From Polaromonas sp. AET17H-212 (GTDB lineage: Bacteria > Pseudomonadota > Gammaproteobacteria > Burkholderiales > Burkholderiaceae_C), in assembly GCF_002379085.1 (NCBI RefSeq), contig NZ_NBZW01000027.1, forward strand, positions 1-62,772: a stretch of DNA of 62,772 nt, given 5' to 3'. Positions within the stretch are counted from its first letter, which is position 1, and each line of letters starts with the position of its first letter. Made by a program: the position numbers and the translations under genes. Of this stretch, positions 25,242 through 34,034 are shown one piece after another. The notes beneath the pieces are model-generated. The model did no database searches. It was not told the DNA's origin and saw only the letters and a list, made by a program, of their open reading frames with translations.

Positions 25242-26849
25242 ATGAGCTTGATGACATCTACCGCCGCGCCGAACTCGCCCGAGTTCCAGCGCAACCGTGA
25301 AGCCTACGAGGCGCGCATTGTCGATCTGCATGAACGCCGCGCACGTGCCCTGATCGGCGGCCCCGAAAAGGCGCGCTTGCTGCACAAGAAGCGCAAGCAG
25401 TTGCTGCCGCGCGAGCGTCTGGCCGCCGTGCTCGACCCCGGATCGCCCTTCCTCGAGTTCGGGCAGCTTGCCGGCGACGGCCTGTACGAGGGCGTGCCAC
25501 CGGGTGGCAGCATCATCACCGGCGTGGGGCTGGTGTGCGGGCGCGCCTGCATGCTGATGATCCACGATGCCACGGTCAAGGGCGGCACCTACTACGGCAT
25601 CACTGCCAAAAAGCATGTGCGGGCCCAGATGTTCGCCTGGCAGCACCGGCTGCCGTGCATCACGATGGTCCAGTCGGGCGGCGCCAACCTGCCGGAGCAG
25701 GCGCATATTTTCCCCGACGACGGGCAATTCGGCTCAATCTTTTACAACCAGATCCGCATGTCGGCCGAGGGCATCACCCAGATCGCGACCGTGCACGGGC
25801 CGTCCACCGCCGGCGGCGCCTATCTGCCGGCGTTGTGCGACGAGGCGGTGATCGTGCGCAATCAAGGCGCGATGTTCCTTGCCGGGCCCGAACTGGTGTA
25901 TGCCGCCACCAAGGAAGAGGTTGACATTGAAACCCTGGGCGGCGGCGATATGCACAGCCGCATCAGCGGCGTCACTGACCATCTGGCCGAGAACGACGGC
26001 CATGCCATCGCCATCGTGCGCGGCATCGTGGCCAACCTCGGCACCGTGGCCCGGCAGCGCTGGGATGTGGCTGCGCCGCTGCCGCCGCGCCATGACCCGC
26101 GCGAGATCTACGGCATTGTCAGCGCCGACAACCGGCATCCGACCGACAACCGTGAAGTGCTGCTGCGGCTGATCGACGACAGTGACCTGCAGGAGTTCAA
26201 GCCGCTGTATGGCGACACCATGATCTGCGGCTTTGCCCGCATCAAGGGCTTCCAGATTGGTATTCTGGCAAACAACGGCGTGATCTTCTCCGAGAGCGCG
26301 CTCAAGGGCGCGCACTTCATCGAGTTGTGCTGCCAGCGCGACATTCCGCTGCTGTTCATCGCCGATGTGTCGGGCTTCATGGTCGGTAAAGCGGTCGAGC
26401 AGCAGGGCATTGCCAAGCACGGTGCCAAGTTCATGACGGCCATGGCCTCGGCCAACGTGCCGCGCTACACGCTGATCACCGGCGGCTCGTACGCGGCGGC
26501 CTACCTGGCCATGTGCGGACGCCCGTTCAAGCCGAATGTGATGATGATGTGGCCCACCGGCCGTGCCGCGCTGATGGGCCCCGAGCAGGCGGCCACCACG
26601 CTGACCATGGTGCGCGAGAACATCCACCGGCGCGAGGGCACAAGCTGGAGCGACGAAGAACGCGAGCAATTCAAGCAACCGATACGCGAGCAGTTCGAGA
26701 GCTTTTCCAGTCCCTACAACTACGCCTCCAACCTGTGGTGCGACATGGTCATCGACCCTCTGGAAACACGCGACACCATGGCCTTGCTGCTGGAGCTGGC
26801 GGGCCGTGTGCCGCAGCGCGACACGCACTTCGGCGTGTTTAGGATGTGA
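25242..26849 (+). CDS. Acyl-CoA carboxylase carboxyltransferase (beta) subunit, MCC/GCC-like
   Basis: A 535-residue biotin-dependent carboxyltransferase. The N-domain has GGSIITG...GANLPEQ and the crotonase-like GPSTAGGAYLPALCDE. The C-domain has GFMVG and a GGSYAAAYLAMCGR motif. Overall it resembles methylcrotonyl-CoA (LiuB) and geranyl-CoA (AtuC) carboxylase beta subunits more than propionyl-CoA carboxylase. It transfers carboxyl from biotin to an acyl-CoA, in the first family at the gamma-methyl carbon of a 3-methyl-2-enoyl-CoA. It is directly followed by the alpha subunit. Confidence 0.9.
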   Translation: MSLMTSTAAPNSPEFQRNREAYEARIVDLHERRARALIGGPEKARLLHKKRKQLLPRERLAAVLDPGSPFLEFGQLAGDGLYEGVPPGGSIITGVGLVCGRACMLMIHDATVKGGTYYGITAKKHVRAQMFAWQHRLPCITMVQSGGANLPEQAHIFPDDGQFGSIFYNQIRMSAEGITQIATVHGPSTAGGAYLPALCDEAVIVRNQGAMFLAGPELVYAATKEEVDIETLGGGDMHSRISGVTDHLAENDGHAIAIVRGIVANLGTVARQRWDVAAPLPPRHDPREIYGIVSADNRHPTDNREVLLRLIDDSDLQEFKPLYGDTMICGFARIKGFQIGILANNGVIFSESALKGAHFIELCCQRDIPLLFIADVSGFMVGKAVEQQGIAKHGAKFMTAMASANVPRYTLITGGSYAAAYLAMCGRPFKPNVMMMWPTGRAALMGPEQAATTLTMVRENIHRREGTSWSDEEREQFKQPIREQFESFSSPYNYASNLWCDMVIDPLETRDTMALLLELAGRVPQRDTHFGVFRM

Positions 26850-26856
26850 GGCTGAC

Positions 26857-26901
26857 ATGTCCAAAAAAATCCTGATCGCTGCGGGAGGCCGCCGTGTTTA
26901 A
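26857..26901 (+). other. 14-codon leader ORF duplicating the carboxylase alpha start
   Basis: ATG at 26857 begins MSKKILIA and ends in TAA at 26899-26901. Its codons for KKILIA repeat almost base for base the start of the alpha-subunit gene that begins at 26894. The GGGAGG ribosome site for that gene lies inside the small frame, and the two frames overlap. It may be a duplicated gene start retained as a translational coupling device, or simply a relic. Confidence 0.45.
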
Positions 26902-28897
26902 AAAAATCCTGATCGCCAACCGCGGCGAAATCGCCTGCCGCATCGCACGCACCTGCCAGCGCCTCGGTATTGCGGTGGCCGGCGTGCATTCCAGCGCTGA
27001 TCGCGATGCGCTGCATGTCGACCTGATCGGCGAGTCTATCGAAATCGGTGGGGCAGCGGCGGCCGAGAGCTACCTGCGCATCAATGCGGTGATCGATGCG
27101 GCCCGGCGCACCGGGTCGCAGGCCATTCATCCGGGTTTTGGCTTTCTGGCCGAGAACGCGGCGTTCGCGCGCGCGGTCGAGGCGGCCGGCCTGGTCTTTA
27201 TCGGCCCGACGCCCGAGGTCATTGAGCGCCTGGGCGACAAGGCCTCGGCCAAGCGCGAGGCGCGCGCCGCTGGCGTGGCCGTGCTCGGCGGCAGCGAGCT
27301 GCCCAGCCGCGACGCGGCCGAAGTGGCGGCCACCGTACGCGGCCTGCCACTGCCGGTGATTCTGAAAGCGGCCGCCGGTGGCGGCGGCAAGGGCATGCGG
27401 GTGGTGCAGCAGTTGGACGGACTGATGGAGGCCATCGAGTCGGCCATGCGCGAAGCCAAAAGTTCCTTTGGCGACGCGGCGTTGATCGTCGAAGCCTTTG
27501 TCGAGCGCGGGCGTCACATCGAGGTGCAGATCGTCGGCGACGGCCATGGCGAAGTGATTCACCTGTTCGAGCGCGAATGTACGCTGCAGCGGCGCCATCA
27601 AAAAGTCATTGAAGAGGCGCCAGCGGTGAACCTCGCCCCGGCGCTGCGCGAGGCGATGCTCAGTGACGCGGTGCGCCTGGGGCAGCGGCTGCGCTACCGC
27701 GGCGTCGGCACGGTGGAATTCATCGTGCAGGGCGAACAGCACCACTTTCTCGAAGTCAACCCGCGGCTGCAAGTCGAGCATCCGGTGACTGAAGAGGTGA
27801 CTGGCATCGACATTGTGGAGGTCATGCTGCGCATCGCTGCCGGCGAGGGGCTGCCCTTGCGCCAGGGCGAGGTGCGGGTGCAGGGCCACGCGGTCGAGGC
27901 GCGGGTCTGCGCCGAGGATGCCGCGAAAAATTTCCTGCCCTCCACCGGCGAGCTGATCGCGGTGCGGTTCCCGACTTCTGGCGTGCGGGTCGAATCGGGT
28001 GTGCGGGCCGGCATGGCGGTCACGCCGTACTACGACTCGATGCTGGCCAAGCTGATTGCGCATGCGCCCACGCGCGAGGCGGCGCTGGACCGCCTGAGCC
28101 TGGCGCTGGGCGAAACCCAGGTCCACGGCGTCGAGACCAACTGCGCTTTTCTGCAGCGCCTGCTGGCCCTGCCCGCCACGCGCGACGCCAGCTTCCACAC
28201 CCGTCTGATTGACGAGGTGCTGGCCGAGGGGAGTCAGGGCGTGAGCAGCGCGCCGCTGGAGCGGCTGGCCGCAGCGGCGGCCTGGTGGTTGCTTGATGCG
28301 CGGCGCAGCGGCAAACAATTCGGGGCCTGGTCGGCCCTGGATGTGACGGGCTGGCAGATGCACGCCGGCGACGACCGGCTCACGCCGATTCCGGCCCTGC
28401 TACTGCACTCAGGCGGCGCAACGCACGAGGTCCGGTTTGGCGCCGTCTCGCCCGAGCCCGAAGTGACGGTGCAAATCGGCGCCGAGCGGGTTCGCCTGGC
28501 GCTGACCGCCATGGCCGGGGGCGATTGGCGTTTGCGCATGGGGGATCGCCATGAGGTGCTGACCATCGTGCGCAGCGACGATACCGTGTTTGTGCAGGGC
28601 GGCGGCACCGCCCACGCCATTGGCGTGACCTCCTACCTCAGCCAGGCCGTCACCGGCCGGCAGGCCAGCGGCCAGTTGCGCACGCCGATGATGGGGATGA
28701 TCCTGAAAACCCATGTGGCAGTTGGCGAGCGGGTGCGCGCCGGCGATGTGGTGGCGACGATGGAGTCGATGAAGATGGAGCTGCGCATCAATGCCGACCA
28801 CGATGGGGTGGTGCGCTCGCTGTCGGTGCAGGCCGGACAGATGGTCGAGCGCGGCCTGGTGGTGGCGGTGATCGAATCCGAAGACGCGGTGGAATGA
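26894..28897 (+). CDS. Acyl-CoA carboxylase biotin carboxylase/BCCP (alpha) subunit
   Basis: A 667-residue protein starting with GTG after GGGAGG at a spacing of five. Biotin carboxylase domain: KILIANRGEIACRI, glycine-rich ATP loop AAGGGGKGMR, FVERGRHIEVQIVGD, EVNPRLQVEHPVTE. A BT-type middle region precedes a C-terminal biotinyl domain with the biotinylation site ESMKMEL. It pairs with the preceding beta subunit. Domain order and length are those of LiuD/AtuF-type alpha subunits. Bicarbonate may be supplied by the carbonic anhydrase at 30936. Confidence 0.92.
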   Translation: MFKKILIANRGEIACRIARTCQRLGIAVAGVHSSADRDALHVDLIGESIEIGGAAAAESYLRINAVIDAARRTGSQAIHPGFGFLAENAAFARAVEAAGLVFIGPTPEVIERLGDKASAKREARAAGVAVLGGSELPSRDAAEVAATVRGLPLPVILKAAAGGGGKGMRVVQQLDGLMEAIESAMREAKSSFGDAALIVEAFVERGRHIEVQIVGDGHGEVIHLFERECTLQRRHQKVIEEAPAVNLAPALREAMLSDAVRLGQRLRYRGVGTVEFIVQGEQHHFLEVNPRLQVEHPVTEEVTGIDIVEVMLRIAAGEGLPLRQGEVRVQGHAVEARVCAEDAAKNFLPSTGELIAVRFPTSGVRVESGVRAGMAVTPYYDSMLAKLIAHAPTREAALDRLSLALGETQVHGVETNCAFLQRLLALPATRDASFHTRLIDEVLAEGSQGVSSAPLERLAAAAAWWLLDARRSGKQFGAWSALDVTGWQMHAGDDRLTPIPALLLHSGGATHEVRFGAVSPEPEVTVQIGAERVRLALTAMAGGDWRLRMGDRHEVLTIVRSDDTVFVQGGGTAHAIGVTSYLSQAVTGRQASGQLRTPMMGMILKTHVAVGERVRAGDVVATMESMKMELRINADHDGVVRSLSVQAGQMVERGLVVAVIESEDAVE

Positions 28898-28932
28898 GCG
28901 GGTCACCAGATTTCCTGCCAGGAGATAACGAC

Positions 28933-29038
28933 GTGAGCGAGACAGCAACTGTTCCGTGCGAAGTGCGGGATGGCATTGCCACCGTGAAGATCAACCGGCC
29001 CGAGATGCCCAGCGCGCTGCTGTCAATGGATGCGGCGC
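28933..29038 (+). pseudogene. 5' fragment of an enoyl-CoA hydratase gene (duplicate of 30127)
   Basis: From GTG 28933 the frame encodes VRDGIATVKINRPEM and then diverges. This start region, including the ribosome site GGAGAT, is nearly identical to that of the complete crotonase gene at 30127-30915. Homology stops just before a Comamonadaceae-type palindromic repeat at 29045. The simplest reading is that the crotonase start was duplicated and the MBL-fold gene arrived between the copies. Confidence 0.75.
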
Positions 29039-29044
29039 TTATGG

Positions 29045-29086
29045 TTGCTATTAATTTGATAGTAGCTTGCGCCCGTAAATCTGGAG
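29045..29086 (+). repeat. Palindromic intergenic element (Comamonadaceae type), copy 1
   Basis: Contains TTGCTATTAATTTGATAGTA followed by GCTTGCGCCCG. The core is an imperfect palindrome of the GCTAT-N-ATAGC type with a characteristic GCTTGCGCC tail. A second copy occurs at 57323-57370 on the other strand. I associate this element with Comamonadaceae intergenic regions from general knowledge; no search was run. Confidence 0.55.
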
Positions 29087-29101
29087 TTAAAGGCCGTTTT
29101 G

Positions 29102-30034
29102 ATGCAAAAAACCAGTTTTGACCGGAAACTTCCGACAGGCGTTCAAGTTTTTGAACGCGGCTGGCTGTCCTCAAATAACATTCTGTTCCTCGGATCGCAG
29201 GCCAGCGCACTCGTTGACAGTGGCTACAGCACGCATGCGGAACAAACCACCGAGTTGGTCGGCGCCGCTTTGCAGCGGCGGCCGCTGGATTTACTGCTCA
29301 ATACGCATTTGCACAGCGACCACTGCGGAGGCAATGCCGCCCTCCAGCGCAGTTATCCAGAACTTCAAACCCTCATTCCTCCCGGCCATGCATCACTTGT
29401 CTCGTCGTGGGACCCCGTCGCCCTGAACTATGTGCCATCCGGGCAACACTGCCTCCGGTTCAAGTTCGATGGCCTTCTTTTACCGGGCACGGAAATTCAG
29501 CTGGCAGATACGGCGTGGCAAATCCATGCGGCACCAGGCCATGATCCCCATTCAGTCATTCTGTTTGAGCCTCGGTCCCAAACCTTGATTTCGGCAGATG
29601 CCTTGTGGGAAAAAGGCTTCGGCGTGGTGTTTCCGGAGCTCGATGGTGAAACCGCGTTCGACGACGTGGCCGCTACGTTCGACTTGATTGAGCGGCTTGA
29701 TCCGCGCTGGGTCATTCCCGGCCACGGCTCGGTATTTGGCTACCGTGCCGAAGTTCTGGCTAACGCGCGTGAGCGCCTGAACGCCTTTGTCAAAAGTCCT
29801 GACCGACATGCGCATCATGCCGTCAAGGTTTTGCTGAAATTCAAACTGCTTGATCAGCAGCAAATGCCTTTTGCAGATTTTGTCAGATGGGCCGCCAACA
29901 CCAGCTACTTTCAGCTCATTCACCAGAGGTTTGTTCCTTCGGTTCCCATCGACCACTGGATGGAACAGTTGACGCAAGAGCTTGTGCGTTCAGCAGTCGC
30001 ACGAAGAGAAGGTGACATGGTCTACAACGCGTGA
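29102..30034 (+). CDS. MBL-fold metallohydrolase
   Basis: A 310-residue metallo-beta-lactamase-fold protein with the zinc motif THLHSDHCGG (about 67-76), a second-zinc aspartate in SADALWEKG, and further histidines in AAPGHDPHS and VIPGHGS. Start ATG 29102 is preferred over the adjacent TTG. The gene is visibly poorer in G+C than its neighbours and is flanked on the left by a truncated crotonase and a palindromic repeat, which suggests separate acquisition. Thioester, lactone or other ester hydrolysis is possible; no specific substrate can be assigned. Confidence 0.8.
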   Translation: MQKTSFDRKLPTGVQVFERGWLSSNNILFLGSQASALVDSGYSTHAEQTTELVGAALQRRPLDLLLNTHLHSDHCGGNAALQRSYPELQTLIPPGHASLVSSWDPVALNYVPSGQHCLRFKFDGLLLPGTEIQLADTAWQIHAAPGHDPHSVILFEPRSQTLISADALWEKGFGVVFPELDGETAFDDVAATFDLIERLDPRWVIPGHGSVFGYRAEVLANARERLNAFVKSPDRHAHHAVKVLLKFKLLDQQQMPFADFVRWAANTSYFQLIHQRFVPSVPIDHWMEQLTQELVRSAVARREGDMVYNA

Positions 30035-30126
30035 AATCGGTCACGGCGTGAACCATGCGACGAAGGCGCTGACGAATCAGCGGCCGTATGAGCAGAGCAA
30101 GCAATTTTTTAACAGGAGATCAGGAT

Positions 30127-30915
30127 ATGAGTGAAGCAGAAACGGTTCTGTACGAAGTGCGCGATGGCATTGCCACCGTGAAGATCAACCGTCCCGAGAT
30201 GCGCAATGCGTTGTCACCGGCCGCCGCCAACCGGCTGCATGACCTGTGGGGCGAGGTCGATGCCGATAAAAACGTGCGCGTGGCCATCCTGACCTCGGCC
30301 GACTGCGGCACCTTCTGCGCCGGGCTCGACCTGCGCGAGGCCGCGCGTGTCAAGAAGGAAGAGGGCGTGGACATCCTGACCAAGATGAAGGACCCATTTC
30401 ACGGCCGCCAGCGCCGCGTGGCCAAACCCATCATCGCCGCCATGACCGGCCACCTGATCGCCGGCGGCATGATGCTGAGTCTGAACTCGGATTTGCGCGT
30501 GGGCCTGAAGGGCACGCAAGTCGGCATTACCGAGACGCGCATCGCCGGGCGTGGCAGCCCCTGGGCCATTCCCCTGCTGTGGATGCTGCCGCAGCCGATG
30601 CTGATGGAGATGGTGCTGACCGGCGACCTGTATCCGATCGAGACCTTCCATGGGCTGGGTTTCATCAACTACCTCGAAGACACGCCCGACGCCGTGCGCG
30701 TCCGCGCCACCGCGCTGGCCGAACGCATCCGCGACAACGCGCCGCTGTCGGTGATGGCGGGCAAGGAATCGATCATGACGGCGATGAGCGCTGGCTGCGA
30801 GGCCGGCATGGCGCTGGCGCACAACATTTACCGCGCCGCCTACGCCAGCGAGGACGCGCAGGAGGGTCCGCGTGCCTTCGCCGAGAAGCGCAAACCGGTG
30901 TGGAAGGGGTGCTGA
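30127..30915 (+). CDS. Enoyl-CoA hydratase/isomerase family protein
   Basis: A 262-residue crotonase-fold protein with CAGLDLREAAR and AMTGHLIAGGMM (oxyanion hole). The Glu144-equivalent position is Met (GGMMLSL), while a glutamate is present in GITETRIAGRG near the Glu164 site. A single acidic catalytic residue fits members that act on 3-methylglutaconyl-CoA-like or branched substrates, but this is not proof. The start at 30127 has AGGAG eight bases upstream. A truncated copy of its 5' end lies at 28933. Confidence 0.8.
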   Translation: MSEAETVLYEVRDGIATVKINRPEMRNALSPAAANRLHDLWGEVDADKNVRVAILTSADCGTFCAGLDLREAARVKKEEGVDILTKMKDPFHGRQRRVAKPIIAAMTGHLIAGGMMLSLNSDLRVGLKGTQVGITETRIAGRGSPWAIPLLWMLPQPMLMEMVLTGDLYPIETFHGLGFINYLEDTPDAVRVRATALAERIRDNAPLSVMAGKESIMTAMSAGCEAGMALAHNIYRAAYASEDAQEGPRAFAEKRKPVWKGC

Positions 30916-30935
30916 AATCGCATCGGGGAGGTACC

Positions 30936-31586
30936 ATGTCCAGCCTGGCCCCTCTGCTTGAGAACAACCGTGCCTGGTCGGCGCGCTGCGCTGCGGAAGA
31001 CCCGAAGTACTTCGAGCGGCTGGCGCACCAGCAGATGCCGCGCTACCTGTGGATCGGCTGCTCCGACAGCCGGGTGCCGGCCAACGAAATCTTGGGCCTG
31101 CGGCCTGGCGAGGTGTTCGTGCACCGCAACGTCGGTAACCTGGTGGTGCACTCCGACCTGAACTGCCTGACGGTGCTGCAGTATGCGGTCGAGGTGTTGA
31201 AGGTCGAGCATGTTCTCGTGGTGGGGCATTACGGCTGCGGCGGGGTGCAGGCGGTGATAGAACAGCGCCGCACCGGTCTGGCCGACAACTGGTTGCGCCA
31301 TCTGGAGGATGTGGCGCGCAAACACGCTGATCGGCTCGACGGCCTTTCCGGCATTGACGAGCGCGCCGCGCGGCTTTGCGAGATGAATGTGATCGAGCAG
31401 GTCAGCAACGTGTGCCGCACCACCACCCTGCGCCGTGCCTGGGAGCGCGGGCAGCAAGTTGAGGTGCACGGGTTGGTCTACGGCCTGCGCGACGGCTTGC
31501 TGCGGCCGGTCGGGGGCAGCGTCAAAGGCGTGCAGGACCGGCAGGAGCAATACGCTCAATCGCTTGCCGCCCTTGGCACACTCTGA
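30936..31586 (+). CDS. can: Beta-class carbonic anhydrase
   Basis: A 216-residue beta-carbonic anhydrase. Zinc ligands are the Cys of IGCSDSR (about residue 42) and the His and Cys of GHYGCGG (about 98 and 101), with the Asp-Arg dyad in CSDSR. The start at 30936 follows a GGGAGGT ribosome site. Its position two genes after the biotin-dependent carboxylase suggests it supplies bicarbonate for that reaction (inference). Confidence 0.9.
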   Translation: MSSLAPLLENNRAWSARCAAEDPKYFERLAHQQMPRYLWIGCSDSRVPANEILGLRPGEVFVHRNVGNLVVHSDLNCLTVLQYAVEVLKVEHVLVVGHYGCGGVQAVIEQRRTGLADNWLRHLEDVARKHADRLDGLSGIDERAARLCEMNVIEQVSNVCRTTTLRRAWERGQQVEVHGLVYGLRDGLLRPVGGSVKGVQDRQEQYAQSLAALGTL

Positions 31587-31619
31587 GTGATACGAAGAAC
31601 ACAAGAAAGGCTATTCCAC

Positions 31620-31748
31620 ATGTCAGCCGACACGACAGCCCGCCCGGTTGCCAGCATCGCTGCCCAACTGGCCGCCTTCGCGCACGGCCTGGAACCTGGC
31701 ATGGTCAAGCTGTTCGCCAGCCAACTGGTAGAGCGCAGCCCGATCTGA
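31620..31748 (+). pseudogene. 42-codon remnant, possibly of an MmgE/PrpD-family gene
   Basis: A short frame from ATG 31620 to TGA 31748 encodes a peptide with SIAAQLAAFAHGLEPGMV, reminiscent of the first helix of MmgE/PrpD proteins. Nothing else of such a gene is present. It may be a truncated leftover between the carbonic anhydrase and the acyl-CoA dehydrogenase. The family assignment is weak. Confidence 0.3.
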
Positions 31749-31779
31749 TCGGCGAACCCATTCTACGGAGGAAAATTTC

Positions 31780-32949
31780 TTGAACAACCTGCTGTCCGCT
31801 TTTCGGCTCGCAACCCTTCCCGCCGAGACGAATTCATTTCGCGCCGAGGTAAAGGCCTTTCTCAAATCCAGCCTTGAGCCAATGCCCGCCGACATCCGGG
31901 CCCGTTCATGGATGGGCTTCAATGCCGCCTTCAGCAAGAAGCTGGCCGCACGGGGCTGGGTCGGCGTGACCTTGCCCGCGCGCTACGGCGGTGCCAGCCT
32001 GGACGCCTTCTCGCGCTTCGTGCTGGTGGAAGAACTGCTGGCCGCCGGCGCCCCGGTTTCCGCGCACTGGATTGCCGACCGCCAGAGCGGGCCCTTGATC
32101 CTCAAGTTCGGCACGGAGGCGCAACGCCAGTTCTACCTGCCGAAAATCTGCGCCGCCGAGGCGTTTTTCTGCATCGGCATGAGTGAGCCCAATGCCGGCT
32201 CGGATCTGGCCAGCGTCGGTACGCGAGCCACGCGCTGCCAAATTGACAGCTCAAGCGGCTGGCGTTTGAACGGCCGCAAGATATGGACCACCAATGCGCA
32301 CCACTGCCATTACATGATCGCCCTGGTGCGCTCGTCGGGCGAGCCGCAGGACCGGCAAAAGGGCTTGTCGCAGTTCATTGTCGATCTGGCATTGCCCGGC
32401 GTGACGGTGCGCCCGATCCGTGACCTGGCGGGTGATGCGCATTTTTCCGAAGTGTTCTTCGACAACGTGCTGCTGGCTGACGATGCCCTGGTCGGCGATG
32501 AGGGCAATGGCTGGGCCCAGGTCAATGCCGAGCTGGCCTTCGAGCGCAGCGGCCCGGAGCGGGTGTACTCCAGCATCGTGCTGCTTGAGCACTGGATCAC
32601 CTGCCTGCGCCGCAGTCCGGATGCGTCTGCCCACGCCGCCACCATCGGTCGATTCGCCACGCACCTGGCCACGCTGCGCAACATGTCGATCGCCGTCACG
32701 GCCAAGCTTGTCAACGGGGAAAGTCCGTTGGTCGAAGCCGCCCTGGTCAAGGACATTGGCACCGAATTCGAGCAGAGCATTCCCGCTGTGATCGAAGCCG
32801 CCATCGCTATGGATCCGGACGCCCCGGTCGATGCCGAGCTGTACCGCGCCGTGGCTTATGTGAGCCAGGTGGCGCCCACTTATTCCCTGCGCGGCGGCAC
32901 GCGCGAGATACTGCGCGGCATGATCGCGCGCGGTCTGGGCCTGCGCTGA
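31780..32949 (+). CDS. Acyl-CoA dehydrogenase, FAD/catalytic-type subunit of a two-subunit enzyme
   Basis: A 389-residue acyl-CoA dehydrogenase with GMSEPNAGSDLASV, NGRKIWTTNAHH and ARGLGLR at the end. TTG 31780 is the likely start because GGAGG lies eight bases upstream. The canonical YEGT base motif is SLRGGTREI, without Glu, while an ELAFERSGPERV segment holds glutamates at the IVD-like position. It is followed after 26 bases by a shorter, divergent dehydrogenase-like gene. This is the arrangement of heterotetrameric dehydrogenases such as the ChsE1-ChsE2 type of steroid side-chain breakdown. Confidence 0.8.
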   Translation: MNNLLSAFRLATLPAETNSFRAEVKAFLKSSLEPMPADIRARSWMGFNAAFSKKLAARGWVGVTLPARYGGASLDAFSRFVLVEELLAAGAPVSAHWIADRQSGPLILKFGTEAQRQFYLPKICAAEAFFCIGMSEPNAGSDLASVGTRATRCQIDSSSGWRLNGRKIWTTNAHHCHYMIALVRSSGEPQDRQKGLSQFIVDLALPGVTVRPIRDLAGDAHFSEVFFDNVLLADDALVGDEGNGWAQVNAELAFERSGPERVYSSIVLLEHWITCLRRSPDASAHAATIGRFATHLATLRNMSIAVTAKLVNGESPLVEAALVKDIGTEFEQSIPAVIEAAIAMDPDAPVDAELYRAVAYVSQVAPTYSLRGGTREILRGMIARGLGLR

Positions 32950-32975
32950 ATCCAGGTTGAAAACGAAAGCATTCC

Positions 32976-33956
32976 ATGTTTGCTCAGGCGATTGAAGACA
33001 TTCTCCAGGACCAATGCACGCCCGCCGTAGTGCGCGCGATTGAAGCGGGCGGCTCGCCGCTCAAGCTGTGGCAGGCGCTGCAAGGCGCCGGCTTCCTCGA
33101 ACTGATCGCCCCCGAGGCCGCAGGCGGCGCCGGCCTTGCGCTGGCTGAGCTGTTCCCGATCCTGAGCAGCTTCGGCCGCTACACGGTGCCGGTGCCCGTG
33201 GCCCAGACGATAGTGGCGCGTGCGCTGCTTGGGCCTTCGTGTGCGATGCCCGCTGGCATGATCACGCTGGCCGCTGCGTTGCGGCGCGAGGCCGGTGGCG
33301 CCATCGTTTGCCCATTCACACCTTGCGGTCAGGTGGCCGATTTGGTGCTGGCCCAGGATGGCGATGCCTTGCTGCTGCTGCCCGCGGCTGCGGCGCAGCG
33401 CGAGGCAAGCGGCGTGCATGGGAGCCTTGCGGCCACCCTGCGCTGGCCCGACGATGAAAGCGCCGTGACGCACGTGCCCGGCGCGGGCCCGTTGCTGCCG
33501 GTGTTCGCGGCGGCCTTGCACGCCGCCCTGCTCAGCGGGGCAATGACCCGTGTCTTCGAAATGACACTGCAATACTGTAATGACCGTATCCAGTTTGGCA
33601 AAACGCTGGGCAAGTTCCAGGCGGTGCAGCACCAGTTGAGCGTCATGGCTGAACACGTCGCCGCGGCCTCAATGGCCGCCGAAGCGGCCTTTTACACCGA
33701 CGCTGCGGCGCCGTCCCTGCTCGCCGCCGCGATGGCCAAGTCCCGCACCAGCGAGGCGGCGGTGCTGGTTGCCTCCATCGCCCATGCACTGCACGGCGCG
33801 ATCGGTGTTGCCGAAGAATATGATCTGCAATTGCTGACCCGGCGCCTGCACGAGTGGCGCATCGCCCACGGCTCGGAAGCGCACTGGAACGTATTGATCG
33901 GCAACAGCGTGTTGGCTGCCGACGTGTCCATCGTTGATTTTGTGCGGTCTGTATAG
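32976..33956 (+). CDS. Acyl-CoA dehydrogenase-like partner subunit
   Basis: A 326-residue acyl-CoA-dehydrogenase-fold protein. It is shorter than usual, with a poorly conserved middle domain but a clear C-terminal helical part (CNDRIQFGKTLGKFQAVQHQL). Several FAD and substrate motifs are missing. It most probably forms an alpha2-beta2 complex with the preceding gene product, each contributing half of the FAD site, as known for ChsE-type enzymes. It is the last gene of the rightward operon. Confidence 0.75.
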   Translation: MFAQAIEDILQDQCTPAVVRAIEAGGSPLKLWQALQGAGFLELIAPEAAGGAGLALAELFPILSSFGRYTVPVPVAQTIVARALLGPSCAMPAGMITLAAALRREAGGAIVCPFTPCGQVADLVLAQDGDALLLLPAAAAQREASGVHGSLAATLRWPDDESAVTHVPGAGPLLPVFAAALHAALLSGAMTRVFEMTLQYCNDRIQFGKTLGKFQAVQHQLSVMAEHVAAASMAAEAAFYTDAAAPSLLAAAMAKSRTSEAAVLVASIAHALHGAIGVAEEYDLQLLTRRLHEWRIAHGSEAHWNVLIGNSVLAADVSIVDFVRSV

Positions 33957-34034
33957 GCGCAGTTTTTGTGCGCACGATCAGCGGTGAAGTGATCGACGTC
34001 CGGGGCTCACAACAGTCCCCGTTCATTGATCCGG

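Noticed and set aside
33957..33973. Hairpin GCGCA-N7-TGCGC as a terminator after the dehydrogenase partner subunit
   Set aside because: The stem is only five bases and no U-tract follows; too weak to annotate.
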